Source: Reinekea forsetii
GTDB lineage: Bacteria > Pseudomonadota > Gammaproteobacteria > Pseudomonadales > Natronospirillaceae
Assembly: GCF_002795845.1 (NCBI RefSeq)
Contig: NZ_CP011797.1
Coordinates: 2,193,501 to 2,257,500 of the forward strand
Reading direction: 5' to 3'
Length of the DNA stretch: 64,000 nt
A program made the position numbers and the translations under genes. Under the pieces are notes generated by a model that worked only from the letters and a program-made list of their open reading frames with translations, ran no database searches and had not been told where the DNA came from. Each line of letters opens with the position of its first letter. The stretch's first letter is position 1. Positions 18,414-28,602 of this stretch are shown in pieces.

Positions 18414-18453
18414 AAGGGGCCTCTATAAATGGGGGGTCTGGGATGGCATCAAC

Positions 18454-18981
18454 TTAGCTGAACATACCGGTTTCAAGCTGCGCCTCTTCGGACATCATAT
18501 CGCGATGCCACGGCGGATCGAACACCAGATTGACCTCAACCTGCTGCACATTAGGCACCAACGCCACGCGATACTTGACATCATCAACTAACACCGGACC
18601 CATGCCACAACCCGGGGCGGTCAGCGTCATATCGATAAGTACCGTTTGGCCTTGAGTCGAGACCTTGTAGATCAGACCCAAGGCCACTAGGCTAACCGGA
18701 ATCTCCGGATCGAAGATTGTCGCCAGAGCCTGCCAAACTTGGGCCTCATCGACATCGGGGCCGGTGACCGGGGTAAAGATCAGTTTTTCGGGCTCAAAGC
18801 CCAGGGCATCGGCGTCGGTGCCATCAATACGCGCCATATTGCCATGATAGACCACCGTATAGTTGCCACCCAAGCTCTGCGTCAGGGTAACAAAGGTATC
18901 GGCTGGGATGGTCATGGGGGTGCCAACGGGTACTAGGCGAGCGTTGACCGCTCGAGTGGTGACCACCACTTGTCGTTCCAT
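18454..18981 (-). CDS. sufT: SufT: MIP18/PaaD-like Fe-S assembly protein
   Basis: 175 aa with a DUF59/MIP18 domain in the C-terminal 100 residues (VWQALATIFDPEIPVSLVALGLIYKV, then DMTLTAPGCGMGPVLVDDVKYRV with the conserved Cys, and VNLVFDPPWHRDMMSEEAQLETGMF). The extra N-terminal about 75 residues match the SufT-length version (about 175 aa) and not short PaaD. It acts in Fe-S maturation or repair. The start overlaps the sufA stop (TGATG). Confidence 0.88.
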   Translation of the reverse strand: MERQVVVTTRAVNARLVPVGTPMTIPADTFVTLTQSLGGNYTVVYHGNMARIDGTDADALGFEPEKLIFTPVTGPDVDEAQVWQALATIFDPEIPVSLVALGLIYKVSTQGQTVLIDMTLTAPGCGMGPVLVDDVKYRVALVPNVQQVEVNLVFDPPWHRDMMSEEAQLETGMFS

Positions 18982-19352
18982 CAGTCAGCCTCCACAACAA
19001 AGCTCTCGCCACAGCCACACTCGGCGGTGACATTCGGGTTGTTAAACTTGATCAACTGATTCAAGCCATCCTTTTTAAAATCAATCTCGGTACCCTGCAG
19101 TATCGCCAGAGCCTCTTGCTGGACATGCAAGGTGACGTCATCGGCCATCACCAGGCTGAGATCGCCCGGCTCTGCCGCGGCGACGAAATCGATCTTGTAC
19201 ATATAGCCGGAACAACCGCTTTCCTGAATAAACAACCGCACCGAGGCCTTGTCGGCCTGGGCCAGCTGCTTGCGAAAATGCCCTACCGCCGCATCGGTCA
19301 TGGTGATATTGGGGGTTTGCAATGCTTTTGGATCAAACGACTGTACGCTCAT
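18981..19352 (-). CDS. sufA: A-type iron-sulfur carrier SufA/ErpA-like
   Basis: 123 aa HesB/IscA-family carrier. The three conserved cysteines are in ESGCSGYMY and ECGCGESF near the C-terminus. The chain begins with a short extension (SVQSFDPKALQTP) before the core ITMTDAAVGHFRKQL. Operon position between sufS and sufT points to SufA. Confidence 0.9.
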   Translation of the reverse strand: MSVQSFDPKALQTPNITMTDAAVGHFRKQLAQADKASVRLFIQESGCSGYMYKIDFVAAAEPGDLSLVMADDVTLHVQQEALAILQGTEIDFKKDGLNQLIKFNNPNVTAECGCGESFVVEAD

Positions 19353-19388
19353 AATTCGCCTACCTTCAGGGTCTAACGAACAGACCTG

Positions 19389-20609
19389 TCAAAAAAGAAA
19401 TAATTTTACCTTGTCCAACGCCGCAAACAGGGCATCGACATCTTCTCGGGTGTTGTAGAGCGCAAAGCTGGCTCGAACCGTACCGGACACACCCAAGCGA
19501 CTCATAATCGGCATGGCGCAGTGACTGCCGGTGCGCACCGCAACGCCCTGCTGGTCGAGCAAGGTGCCGACATCGTGCGGATGGCTGCCGTCGAGCACAA
19601 AGCTTAGCACCCCGGCACGCTGGTCGGCTTGGCCAATCAGCGTGAGGCCGGGATAGTTGTGCGCACATTCGACGGCGTAATCCAGTACCGCCTGCTCATG
19701 CGCCATCATCGCCGCTCGGTCCAAGCCATTGAACCAGGTGATGGCCGCCGCCAAACCGACGGCTCCGGCTATGTTAGGCGTACCCGGCTCAAACTTATAG
19801 GGCACCCGATTGAAGGTGGTCTGTTCAAAACTGACCGTTTCGATCATCTCACCCCCACCCATAAAGGGCGGCATGGCCTCGAGCAGGGCCATTTTACCAT
19901 AGAGCGCACCGATGCCCGTCGGACCAAAGAGCTTATGGCCGGAAAAGGTGTAAAAGTCACAGTCCAGCGCCTGCATATCGAGGTCAAAATGGGCCACGGC
20001 TTGGGCACCGTCGACCATGACCAGGGCACCAACCCGGTGCGCCCGAGCGATGATCTCGGCAACTGGATTGACGGTACCTAAGGCATTGGAGACGTGCACG
20101 ATCGAGACAAACTTAACCCGCTCATCGAGCAGGCCATCCAAGGCCTCCAGATCCAGTTCGCCGGCGTCGGTAACCGGAATCGGCACCACTTCAGCACCGG
20201 TTTTAGCGCACACCAGCTGCCAAGGAACTATATTGGCATGGTGTTCCATGGCCGATACTAGGACCCGATCGCCCGGCTTCAGGTTGGCCTGACCCCAGCT
20301 AAAGGCGACCAAATTGACACTCTCGGTGGTGCCCTTGGTCCAGATAATCTCGTCGCTAGAGCCGGCATTCAAGAGCCCCTGCACCGCAACCCGGGCCTGT
20401 TCAAAGGCCGACGTTGCACGGTCACTCAGGGTATGGGCGCCGCGATGCACATTGCTGTTATCGTGCCGATAGAAGTTACTGATGGCATCGATCACCGCGT
20501 CGGGTTTTTGCGTCGTGGCGCCGTTATCGAGATAAACCAACGGATTGCCATTAATTTGCTGGGCTAAGATCGGAAACTGGGCCCGGATTGCTTGCACATC
20601 AAAGCTCAT
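19389..20609 (-). CDS. sufS: Cysteine desulfurase SufS (group II)
   Basis: 406 aa PLP enzyme making persulfide from cysteine. PLP lysine in FSGHKLFGPTGIGALYG, active-site Cys364 in TGSHCAMP on the short loop typical of group II enzymes, which need SufE as partner; SufE is encoded in the same operon. The start overlaps the sufD stop (ATGA). Confidence 0.95.
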   Translation of the reverse strand: MSFDVQAIRAQFPILAQQINGNPLVYLDNGATTQKPDAVIDAISNFYRHDNSNVHRGAHTLSDRATSAFEQARVAVQGLLNAGSSDEIIWTKGTTESVNLVAFSWGQANLKPGDRVLVSAMEHHANIVPWQLVCAKTGAEVVPIPVTDAGELDLEALDGLLDERVKFVSIVHVSNALGTVNPVAEIIARAHRVGALVMVDGAQAVAHFDLDMQALDCDFYTFSGHKLFGPTGIGALYGKMALLEAMPPFMGGGEMIETVSFEQTTFNRVPYKFEPGTPNIAGAVGLAAAITWFNGLDRAAMMAHEQAVLDYAVECAHNYPGLTLIGQADQRAGVLSFVLDGSHPHDVGTLLDQQGVAVRTGSHCAMPIMSRLGVSGTVRASFALYNTREDVDALFAALDKVKLFLF

Positions 20610-21892
20610 AAGGCCGCTCCCGATAGCGCCGCCACCTTGGTCGCAAATAAGGCCTCGAGCAGCGGACGCAACAGTAAGCGCACCGGCTCATCGTCTAGGG
20701 CATCGAGCAGTTCATTGATAAAACCAAAGCTAAGCATCATTTCGGCATCTTCTTTGGTGATGCCGCGCGCCTGGAAATAGAACAGCAAATTCTTATCCAG
20801 CTGGGCAATGGTCGCGCCGTGCGCACAGCGGACATCATCGGCGTAGATTTCCAGTTCCGGCTTGGTATTGATTTCCGCCGTATCGCTGAGCAACAGGTTA
20901 CGATTTTGCAACTCGGCGACCGATTTTTGCGCCAACTTGTGGATATGAATCCGACCGTTGAACACGGCATGGCCCTTATCAGCGAGGATACCGCGAAAAG
21001 TCTCAGTCGATTGGCAGTGCGGCACCTCATGCTCTAGCACGGTGTGGTAATCGATCAGCTCGTTACCCTTTGGCAGATAGACGCCATTGAGGGTTAGCCG
21101 AGCGCCTTCACCGCGGTGGCGCACCACTATATCTTTGCGCTTTATCTGACCGCCAACGGCCATATGAAAGGCGTTCAGCGCTGCATAGGCCTCTAATGTT
21201 GCCGTGACTCGGCCGATGTGGCGGATATCGCCGGTTTCCAGCAGCAGGTGATAATGCGTCAATTGCGCCAATTCGGCGACAAAGAGCGCGGTATTGGGAT
21301 TCACAAAGCAGCGGCCTGATGGGCCATGGCTAAAGGTTTCCACCAGCGTCAGATGCGATTCCTTGCCTAGATCGACCAAGACCTGAATATTGCTAATGGC
21401 GTCGACCCCCTGACTGATGTAATTCAGGTGGATCGGTGCAGACACCTTAACGCCGGCGTCGACGCTCAACCAATAGGCCTGGTCGAGTAGGGCTTGATTC
21501 AGTGAATCGAAGACAAAACCATTGCGTTCCGCATCGATCCGCGCCAAAAACGCCAAGCCTTCATCGGCCGAGCAGTCGCTCAGACGGCGCAACGAGACGC
21601 CCGCCGGCAGAGTCGGTAGGTCTTGGAGCTGACCGTTGACCAGGTCGATGCGGATGTCGTTCCAGTTTTCAAAGCGAATACCCGGTTCATCCGTCGACTC
21701 GGTGGATTTTTGCCAGGTGACATCGAGTAAGGCTTTCAGAGGCGTGTATTTCCAGGCCTCGGTTTTGCGCGTCGGCCAAGCCAAGGCGGCGAAATCGTCC
21801 TGACCTTGCTGCTGCCAATCTTTAAGCCATTGCGGCGCCGCGGCTTGCGCAACGGCAGAGCGCGCGCTGAGGGTGTTCAATGCAACCGTCAC
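20606..21892 (-). CDS. sufD: Fe-S cluster assembly protein SufD
   Basis: 428 aa scaffold subunit, a right-handed beta-helix that pairs with SufB and binds SufC. The SufBD core is seen in RGEGARLTLNGVYLPKGNELIDYHTVLEHEVPHCQSTE and IHIHKLAQKSVAELQNRNLLLSDTAEINTKPELEIYADDVRCAHGAT. Translation appears to begin at a GTG placed immediately after the sufC stop. Iron acquisition for the nascent cluster is its accepted role. Confidence 0.94.
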   Translation of the reverse strand: MTVALNTLSARSAVAQAAAPQWLKDWQQQGQDDFAALAWPTRKTEAWKYTPLKALLDVTWQKSTESTDEPGIRFENWNDIRIDLVNGQLQDLPTLPAGVSLRRLSDCSADEGLAFLARIDAERNGFVFDSLNQALLDQAYWLSVDAGVKVSAPIHLNYISQGVDAISNIQVLVDLGKESHLTLVETFSHGPSGRCFVNPNTALFVAELAQLTHYHLLLETGDIRHIGRVTATLEAYAALNAFHMAVGGQIKRKDIVVRHRGEGARLTLNGVYLPKGNELIDYHTVLEHEVPHCQSTETFRGILADKGHAVFNGRIHIHKLAQKSVAELQNRNLLLSDTAEINTKPELEIYADDVRCAHGATIAQLDKNLLFYFQARGITKEDAEMMLSFGFINELLDALDDEPVRLLLRPLLEALFATKVAALSGAAL

Positions 21893-22642
21893 CTATACGT
21901 GCTCCTCATCGATCCAGCCATAGCCGTCTTTTTCCAACTCAAGCGCCAGCTCGCGGCCGCCCGACTTAACGATCGAGCCGTTCGCCAAGACATGGACATA
22001 ATCGGGCACGATGAAATCCAACAGCCGTTGATAATGGGTCACGATGATAAAGGAGCGATCGGCCCGGCGTTGGTCATTCACACCCTTGGCGACCAACTGC
22101 AGGGCATCGATATCGAGGCCAGAGTCGGTTTCATCCAAGATGCACAGGGTCGGCTCGAGCAGCATCATTTGCATCAGCTCATTACGTTTCTTCTCACCGC
22201 CGGAAAAACCTTCGTTGACACCGCGCTTGAGAAAATCAGCCGGTAGGTCCACCAAGGCCGATTTTTCCCGGGCCAGCTTGATAAAATCAATGGAGCTGTA
22301 GGGCGTCAGGTCGCGCGCGCGACGAATGGCATCGACTGAGGCCTTGAGGAATTCCATATTGGACACACCCGGTATCTCGACCGGATATTGAAAGGCCAAA
22401 AATACGCCGCGCCGGGCGCGCTCTTCGGCATCGAGCGCCAGTAAATCCTGATCATTAAATTGGATGCTGCCCTCTGTGACCTGGTAGCCATCGCGACCAG
22501 CCAATACATTGCCGAGGGTGCTCTTGCCGGCGCCATTAGGGCCCATAATGGCATGCACTTCGCCCGCCCGAATATCCAGGTTGAGGCCTTTTAAAATGTT
22601 TTTATCGTCTATCTTTGCATGTAAATTTTTGATGCTTAGCAT
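21893..22642 (-). CDS. sufC: Fe-S cluster assembly ATPase SufC
   Basis: 249 aa ABC-type ATPase that drives conformational change of SufB-SufD. Walker A GPNGAGKST (34-42), signature FSGGEKKR, Walker B CILDETDSGLD. I prefer ATG 22642 (MLSIKNL, standard SufC start); another in-frame ATG lies three codons upstream. Confidence 0.96.
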   Translation of the reverse strand: MLSIKNLHAKIDDKNILKGLNLDIRAGEVHAIMGPNGAGKSTLGNVLAGRDGYQVTEGSIQFNDQDLLALDAEERARRGVFLAFQYPVEIPGVSNMEFLKASVDAIRRARDLTPYSSIDFIKLAREKSALVDLPADFLKRGVNEGFSGGEKKRNELMQMMLLEPTLCILDETDSGLDIDALQLVAKGVNDQRRADRSFIIVTHYQRLLDFIVPDYVHVLANGSIVKSGGRELALELEKDGYGWIDEEHV

Positions 22643-22695
22643 GAGGATCAAGAACCTATAATTAGGTGAAAAAAATTCTGTGTTGCCAACGGAAT

Positions 22696-24135
22696 TTAAC
22701 CGACAGCCCCTTCCAATGAAACTTCCAGCAGCTTGCCTGCTTCGACGGCAAATTCCATCGGCAGCTCTTTAAAGACTTCCTTACAGAAGCCATTGACGAT
22801 CATCGATACAGCTTTTTCAGCATCGATGCCGCGTTGACGACATAGGAACAGCTGGTCTTCACTCACCTTGGACGTGGTCGCTTCATGCTCCACAACGGCC
22901 GAGCGATTTTTGCTTTCGATATAGGGGAAGGTGTGCGCGCCGCATTGATCGCCGATTAACAGCGAATCGCACTGGGTAAAGTTACGTGCGCCATCCGCGC
23001 CCGGATTCATCTTCACCAGACCTCTATAGGTATTCTGACTCTTTAACGCACTAATGCCCTTGGCAATAATGGTCGAGCGGGTGTTTTTGCCAATGTGAAT
23101 CATCTTGGTGCCGGTGTCGGCCTGCTGGAAGTTACTGGTTAGCGCCACCGAATAGAATTCGCCCACGCTGTCATCCCCTTTGAGGATGCAGGAAGGGTAC
23201 TTCCAGGTCACTGCCGAGCCGGTTTCCACCTGCGTCCAGCTGATCTTCGCGCGCTTATGGGCAATGCCGCGCTTGGTGACGAAATTGTAGATACCGCCCT
23301 TGCCTTCTGAATTGCCCGGATACCAATTTTGCACGGTCGAGTATTTGATTTGCGCATCATCGAGCACCACCAACTCCACCACCGCGGCGTGCAATTGATT
23401 TTCATCGCGCATCGGTGCGGTGCAGCCTTCGAGATAACTGACATGGCTGCCTTCATCGGCAATGATCAGGGTGCGCTCAAACTGTCCGGTCTTGGCTTCA
23501 TTAATGCGGAAGTAAGTCGACAGCTCCATCGGGCAACGCACCCCCTTGGGAATGTAAACGAAGGAACCGTCGGAAAAGACCGCTGAGTTCAGCGCGGCAT
23601 AAAAGTTATCGCGCTGTGGCACGACCGAACCAAGGTATTTTTTCACCAACTCCGGATATTCGTGCACCGCCTCGGATATAGGGCAAAAGATCACCCCCAC
23701 ATCCAATAGCTTTTGCCGAAAGGTGGTGCCGACCGAGACCGAATCGAACACCATATCGACCGCGACGCCAGCAAGAGCGGCGTGTTCATGGGTCGGAATG
23801 CCCAGCTTCTCGTAGGTCGCCAATAATTCCGGATCGACCTCATCGAGCGATTTAGGTCGATTCTCTTCCATACTCTTAGGCGATGAATAATACGATAGGG
23901 CCTGAAAATCGGGCTTTGGATAGGTCACATGGGCCCAGTCCGGTTCGTCCATTTCGATCCAGGCACGAAACGCCTTGAGGCGCCATTCGAGCAACCATTC
24001 CGGTTCGTTCTTTTTGGCCGAAATCAGTCGGACCACATCTTCGTCGAGCCCTGCCGGTATGGTCATGGACTCGACATCGGTGACAAAACCCGCCGAATAC
24101 TCAGACTTTAGGTACTGTTCCACTTCTTCACTCAT
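22696..24135 (-). CDS. sufB: Fe-S cluster assembly protein SufB
   Basis: 479 aa main scaffold of the SUF pathway. Typical segments: [51 protein letters not shown], and the C-terminal [31 protein letters not shown] with the cysteine and glutamate region used for cluster binding. Start overlaps the upstream desulfurase stop (ATGA). Confidence 0.96.
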   Translation of the reverse strand: MSEEVEQYLKSEYSAGFVTDVESMTIPAGLDEDVVRLISAKKNEPEWLLEWRLKAFRAWIEMDEPDWAHVTYPKPDFQALSYYSSPKSMEENRPKSLDEVDPELLATYEKLGIPTHEHAALAGVAVDMVFDSVSVGTTFRQKLLDVGVIFCPISEAVHEYPELVKKYLGSVVPQRDNFYAALNSAVFSDGSFVYIPKGVRCPMELSTYFRINEAKTGQFERTLIIADEGSHVSYLEGCTAPMRDENQLHAAVVELVVLDDAQIKYSTVQNWYPGNSEGKGGIYNFVTKRGIAHKRAKISWTQVETGSAVTWKYPSCILKGDDSVGEFYSVALTSNFQQADTGTKMIHIGKNTRSTIIAKGISALKSQNTYRGLVKMNPGADGARNFTQCDSLLIGDQCGAHTFPYIESKNRSAVVEHEATTSKVSEDQLFLCRQRGIDAEKAVSMIVNGFCKEVFKELPMEFAVEAGKLLEVSLEGAVG

Positions 24136-25307
24136 GATTGGTGCCTTTTATTGCGGCTTGCCGAAGTGCGCAAGCTATTGACTGCTTCAGTGAGACTAAG
24201 GATGGCGCTATCGACATCGGCTTCGGTGCTAAACCGACCCAAACTCAAGCGCAGCGAGCTGTGTGCCGCCTGATCACTTAATCCCATGGCTTTTAGTACA
24301 AAAGAGGGTTCTATGCTGGCCGAGGTACAGGCCGAGCCGGTTGACAGAGCCAGATTGCGCACCGCCAACATTAGCGCCTCGCCATCGACGCCGTGAAAAC
24401 ACACATTGAGGTGGCCCGGCACGCGGGGTGCCGCGCCACCGTTGATGGTGACATCGCCCAGCTCCACGAGGGCATTGAGCAAACGATCACGCAAGCGGCT
24501 AATACGCTCAGCCTCCTCGGCGAAACCGGCGTTGAGAATCTTGGCCGCGGCCCCGATGCCAACGATCTGGTGGGTCGGCAAGGTGCCCGAGCGCATACCC
24601 CGTTCATGGCCACCGCCGTGAATCTGGGCGACTAAATCAAGTGGGCTGCGGCGGCGCACATAGAGCGCGCCGATGCCCTTGGGTCCATAGAATTTATGAG
24701 CTGACATCGACAGCAGACTGATCTGGGCCGAATCCACATCGAGCGGCATCTTGCCAATGGCCTGGGCCGCATCGACATGAAACAAAATACCCTGTGCGGC
24801 GCAGAGCGCGCCAATTTCAGCAATGGGGTTGCACACCCCGGTCTCGTTATTGACTGCCATAATACTCACCAAACGAGTGTGCTCGGTGATCGCCGCGGCC
24901 ACGGCCTGGACGCTGATCACCCCATCGGCATCGGGCTTCAGAATCGAAAGCGGATAGCCTTTGGCGTGCAGGTAGTTACAGGGGTCTAACACGGCCTTAT
25001 GTTCTGTGGCGCTGGTGATCAGATGGCACTCGGCTGGGGCATAGCCTTCTGCCACGCCCTTGATGGCCAAGTTATTCGCTTCGGTAGCCCCGCTGGTCCA
25101 GACAATTTCTCGGCTATCGGCTTGAATCAGATCGGCCACCTCGTTGCGTGCGTCCTCGACAGCTTCTTCGGCCATCCAACCGAGTATATGAGAGCGTGAG
25201 GCCGGGTTACCGAACTCGCCATCTCGGGTCAGATAGGCCATCATTTTTTCGGCGACTGGGCCATCGACCGGCGTGGTCGACGCATAATCAAAATATAGTG
25301 GGCGCAT
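24132..25307 (-). CDS. Group-I (IscS-like) cysteine desulfurase within the suf operon
   Basis: 391 aa PLP enzyme of the IscS/NifS class. It opens with [10 protein letters not shown], carries the PLP lysine in [17 protein letters not shown], and has its nucleophile Cys327 in [11 protein letters not shown] on the longer loop of group I. It lies directly after iscR (TAATG overlap) and before sufB, so the operon encodes two different desulfurases, this one and SufS. No iscU, hscA or fdx is in the window. It may supply sulfur to tRNA thiolation or serve SUF under other conditions. Confidence 0.92.
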   Translation of the reverse strand: MRPLYFDYASTTPVDGPVAEKMMAYLTRDGEFGNPASRSHILGWMAEEAVEDARNEVADLIQADSREIVWTSGATEANNLAIKGVAEGYAPAECHLITSATEHKAVLDPCNYLHAKGYPLSILKPDADGVISVQAVAAAITEHTRLVSIMAVNNETGVCNPIAEIGALCAAQGILFHVDAAQAIGKMPLDVDSAQISLLSMSAHKFYGPKGIGALYVRRRSPLDLVAQIHGGGHERGMRSGTLPTHQIVGIGAAAKILNAGFAEEAERISRLRDRLLNALVELGDVTINGGAAPRVPGHLNVCFHGVDGEALMLAVRNLALSTGSACTSASIEPSFVLKAMGLSDQAAHSSLRLSLGRFSTEADVDSAILSLTEAVNSLRTSASRNKRHQS

Positions 25308-25798
25308 TAGTCGACCTGTGTCGTGGCGATGGCTTCTTGACTCTGACTAACGCGCAGCTGCAGCTTTCTGTTTTGCCGCTCATTAACGAGTTTCATCTCG
25401 CTCCGATCGACCAGATTTTGCAGACTGATATCATCCAAGAAACCGTGAATTTGTTGACTAAGGTCCTGCCAAAGGTGATGCGTTAGGCAGGCTTCACCCT
25501 GCTGACAGCCGGTCTGGCCGCCACACTTGGTGGCATCCATCGACTCGCTGACGGCGTCGACTACCGAGGCCACACTGATAAGCGCTCGCGCTCGACCGAG
25601 CAGATACCCGCCGCCCGGTCCACGGACCGACGCGACCAGACCCTGCTTGCGCAGCTTGGCAAATAACTGTTCTAGATAGGATAGAGAAATGCCCTGGCGC
25701 TCGGAAATATCGGCAAGATTGATCGGGCCACTTTCCTCGTTTAATGCCAAGTCGAGCATGGCGGTAACGGCATATCGACCTTTGGTTGTCAGTTTCAT
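25307..25798 (-). CDS. iscR: Fe-S-responsive Rrf2 regulator IscR
   Basis: 163 aa from ATG 25798 ([13 protein letters not shown]); a longer reading upstream runs through the promoter and is rejected. The winged HTH is in residues 1-60 ([28 protein letters not shown]). The [2Fe-2S] ligands are Cys92, Cys98 and Cys104 with His107, the same numbering as in E. coli IscR. It should repress this operon when carrying its cluster and, as apo-protein, switch to activating type 2 sites. Confidence 0.95.
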   Translation of the reverse strand: MKLTTKGRYAVTAMLDLALNEESGPINLADISERQGISLSYLEQLFAKLRKQGLVASVRGPGGGYLLGRARALISVASVVDAVSESMDATKCGGQTGCQQGEACLTHHLWQDLSQQIHGFLDDISLQNLVDRSEMKLVNERQNRKLQLRVSQSQEAIATTQVD

Positions 25799-25829
25799 CC
25801 CGAGTGTCCACTGCGTTAAGAGTGAGGGA

Positions 25830-25861
25830 ATTATAAATACCTGAGTAAAACAGTCAACTAT
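25830..25861 (-). promoter_or_regulatory. iscR/suf promoter with overlapping type 1 IscR box
   Basis: On the minus strand TTGACT (25857-25852) and TATAAT (25835-25830) are separated by 16 bp. The 25-bp stretch 25837-25861 covers the -35 element and spacer, and follows the type 1 IscR consensus (ATA-x2-TGACT ... TCAGGTAT on the minus strand) with about one mismatch in the right half. Its placement predicts autorepression by holo-IscR of the whole nine-gene operon. The leader is about 25 nt. Confidence 0.82.
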
Positions 25862-25980
25862 TAACCGAATAAAAACGTGGACCTGTTCGGCAGACGGCTC
25901 GCTTGAGGCAAGAAACCGTCTGTTTTGAGCCCCAAGTGACAAAGAGCAACCCTGGGTGGGTGGGCCATCGAGGGGTCTTG

Positions 25981-26880
25981 TTAGCGCAACAAGAGCAGAG
26001 GTTGCCGGGTGCTGAGCAACATCTTCATGGTGAAGCTGCCAAACACCAGCTCACGCAAACGATTGTGGCTGAAAGCACCCATGACCGTCAGATCGATGCC
26101 ATGACTGGCTTGGTATTGGCACAAAGCCTCGGCCGGATCACCCTGAAGGATTTCGCTAAAGACCTGCCGATTGGCCTGCTCTAGCTGGATCTTAGCAGCC
26201 AACACCAGTTCCTGCGCGCTGGCCGGATCCTTACTGACATGCACTAGATGGATCGGGATATGTTCGAATAGTGGGCTAGAGCCGACCATCTGGAGCGCCT
26301 TGAGGCTACATGGACTGCCGTCATAGGCCAGCATCGCAGCGGTGGGTGCGCTAAATTCCCGATTGACCACAAAGATCGGTCGCGCGATCGAGCGCACCAG
26401 CGACTCCAAATGGGTACCTAAATGCTCGGTGTCGGCGTCGTGGACCTCGCCACGAATACCGAGCACCACGACCCGCGCGTCGTGTTCCAATTCGATCAAC
26501 GATTCGATCAGAGTGCCGTGCCGTTGCACCGTGACCGGGTTGGGCAGGCCAGCCAGTTCGGCACGTTGTTTGACGGTGTCGAGCATTTGCCGACCCTTCT
26601 GAAGCTCCAAGCGATTGCGCTGTTGCTCCAGATCGGTCAGTTCCGCGAGCAGGTGCTCTTGGGCACCCAGGCCGATGGCACCGGTCAGGTCTCTAACCGC
26701 GATCGCACCGCTGTGTTCAATCGCGTGCAGCGCCTTAAAGGGGGAGTTCAGCCGTTGACTTAACCAAACCGCATAATCGCAGACCGCCGAATTATAGTGA
26801 GAGCCATCGATACAGGCGATGGTCCAGCTGCGCTCGGTGTCGCTCGATTGGTGCACCTTATTATTCGTGTCGTTCATCAA
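25981..26880 (-). CDS. Tandem universal stress protein (two UspA domains)
   Basis: 299 aa. Domain 1 begins with [25 protein letters not shown]; domain 2 with [19 protein letters not shown] and ends in the usual ATP-binding-type stretch [34 protein letters not shown]. The start overlaps the stop of the SulP transporter (ATGA). Pairing of SulP with a Usp protein is common and suggests a stress- or energy-linked regulator of the transporter. Confidence 0.9.
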   Translation of the reverse strand: MMNDTNNKVHQSSDTERSWTIACIDGSHYNSAVCDYAVWLSQRLNSPFKALHAIEHSGAIAVRDLTGAIGLGAQEHLLAELTDLEQQRNRLELQKGRQMLDTVKQRAELAGLPNPVTVQRHGTLIESLIELEHDARVVVLGIRGEVHDADTEHLGTHLESLVRSIARPIFVVNREFSAPTAAMLAYDGSPCSLKALQMVGSSPLFEHIPIHLVHVSKDPASAQELVLAAKIQLEQANRQVFSEILQGDPAEALCQYQASHGIDLTVMGAFSHNRLRELVFGSFTMKMLLSTRQPLLLLR

Positions 26881-28361
26881 TGGCCTCCCAGTACTTTATC
26901 GATGTCTTCCGGCTTGTCGTGTTGGCCGAAGCGGTCAATGATGGTTTCACTGGCTTCGTTGATACCGATTACCTCGACCTCGGTGCCTTCACGGCGGAAC
27001 TTAAGCACCACCTTGTCCAGTGCAGCAACGGCGGTAATATCCCAAAAATGCGCCCGGGACACGTCTATCGTCACCCGGCTGACCGCTTCCTTATAATCGA
27101 AGGCGTTGCTGAACTTATCGGCAGAGTTGAAAAATAGCTGCCCATGAACCTGATAGCTGCGTTGATCCGTGGCCTCATCGTGCTGCGAATCGACGTACAT
27201 AAAGTGGCTGATCTTGTTGGCAAAAAACAGCGCCGCCAACAAAACGCCAGCGAATACACCATAGGCCAAATTGTGCGTCCAGACCACCACCACTACGGTA
27301 ACAAGCATAACCAGATTGGTCGAGAGCGGATATTGCTTCAAATCACGGATAGAGGCCCAATTAAAGGTTCCGATCGACACCATAATCATCACAGCGACTA
27401 AGGCCGCCATGGGTATTCGCGCGACCCAATCACTGAGGAAGACCACCATAATCAACAACACAAATCCGGCCACGAAGGTCGATAAGCGCCCGCGCCCGCC
27501 GGATTTCACATTGATCACCGATTGACCGATCATGGCACAACCGGCCATGCCACCGACCAGACCGGAGGCGATATTGGCAATGCCCTGGCCCTTACATTCA
27601 CGGTTCTTATCGCTGGTGGTGTCGGTTAGATCGTCGACGATGGTCGCAGTCATAAGCGACTCGAGCAGGCCGACGACGGCCAGCGGTGCGGCATAGGGCA
27701 GGATAATAAACAGCGTTTCCAGATTGAGCGGAACATCGGGCCACAAAAAGATCGGCAAGGTATCCGGTAACTCGCCCATGTCGCCGACGGTGCGGATATC
27801 CAGGCCTAGCAGCATGGCCAGCCCGGTGAGCACCAAGATGCAGATCAACGGCGAGGGCAGCGTTTTATTGATCAGCGGAAACAAATAGATAATACCCAGA
27901 CCGCCAGCGGTCATCGCGTAGACCACCCAGCTGACATCGATCAGTTCGGGCAATTGCGCCATGAAAATCAGAATCGCCAAGGCGTTGACGAAGCCGGTAA
28001 CGACCGAGCGCGATACAAAGCGCATCAATTCACCGAGGCGTAAATAACCGGCGAGCAATTGCAACACCCCAGTTAGCAAGGTCGCCGCCAACAAATACTC
28101 CAGCCCGTGCTGCTTAACCAGGGTCACCATCAACAGTGCCATGGCGCCGGTTGCGGCGGAAATCATCCCAGGACGACCACCGACAATCGAAATCACCACA
28201 GCGATACAGAAGGATGCATAGAGACCGACCTTGGGATCAACACCGGCAATCACCGAAAACGCAATGGCTTCCGGAATCAACGCGAGCGCCACGACCAACC
28301 CGGCCAAAAAATCACCGCGTATATTGCCGAACCAGTCGGCTTTGCTTTGGGTCAATAACAT
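26877..28361 (-). CDS. SulP-family anion permease with STAS domain
   Basis: 494 aa inner-membrane transporter, related to BicA-type bicarbonate and sulfate transporters of the SLC26/SulP family. About 10-12 transmembrane segments in residues 15-400, with [30 protein letters not shown] as the family signature, then a C-terminal cytoplasmic STAS domain ([23 protein letters not shown] ... [22 protein letters not shown]). Substrate cannot be fixed: bicarbonate, sulfate and others are possible. Confidence 0.9.
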   Translation of the reverse strand: MLLTQSKADWFGNIRGDFLAGLVVALALIPEAIAFSVIAGVDPKVGLYASFCIAVVISIVGGRPGMISAATGAMALLMVTLVKQHGLEYLLAATLLTGVLQLLAGYLRLGELMRFVSRSVVTGFVNALAILIFMAQLPELIDVSWVVYAMTAGGLGIIYLFPLINKTLPSPLICILVLTGLAMLLGLDIRTVGDMGELPDTLPIFLWPDVPLNLETLFIILPYAAPLAVVGLLESLMTATIVDDLTDTTSDKNRECKGQGIANIASGLVGGMAGCAMIGQSVINVKSGGRGRLSTFVAGFVLLIMVVFLSDWVARIPMAALVAVMIMVSIGTFNWASIRDLKQYPLSTNLVMLVTVVVVVWTHNLAYGVFAGVLLAALFFANKISHFMYVDSQHDEATDQRSYQVHGQLFFNSADKFSNAFDYKEAVSRVTIDVSRAHFWDITAVAALDKVVLKFRREGTEVEVIGINEASETIIDRFGQHDKPEDIDKVLGGH

Positions 28362-28602
28362 ATATCTGCCTCATTGCTGTCTTTTTTCGGCCTCAGGAAC
28401 GCTTCAAACTGGGGGAATCCAAGTTATGAGGGCTGCGAAAAGTGGGCGAGAATACACAGTTGGGGCCGACAATTCAATGTTGGACCCCGCTCGGGCCCGC
28501 TCGCTCGCTCGGCGCGCTCAACCGGTTGACGGCCGAGCGCACGGACTGTCATAGTTTGCAGTCAAATCGATCCGCAGGCAGGCAGCCAAGTTCAATCGGG
28601 GC

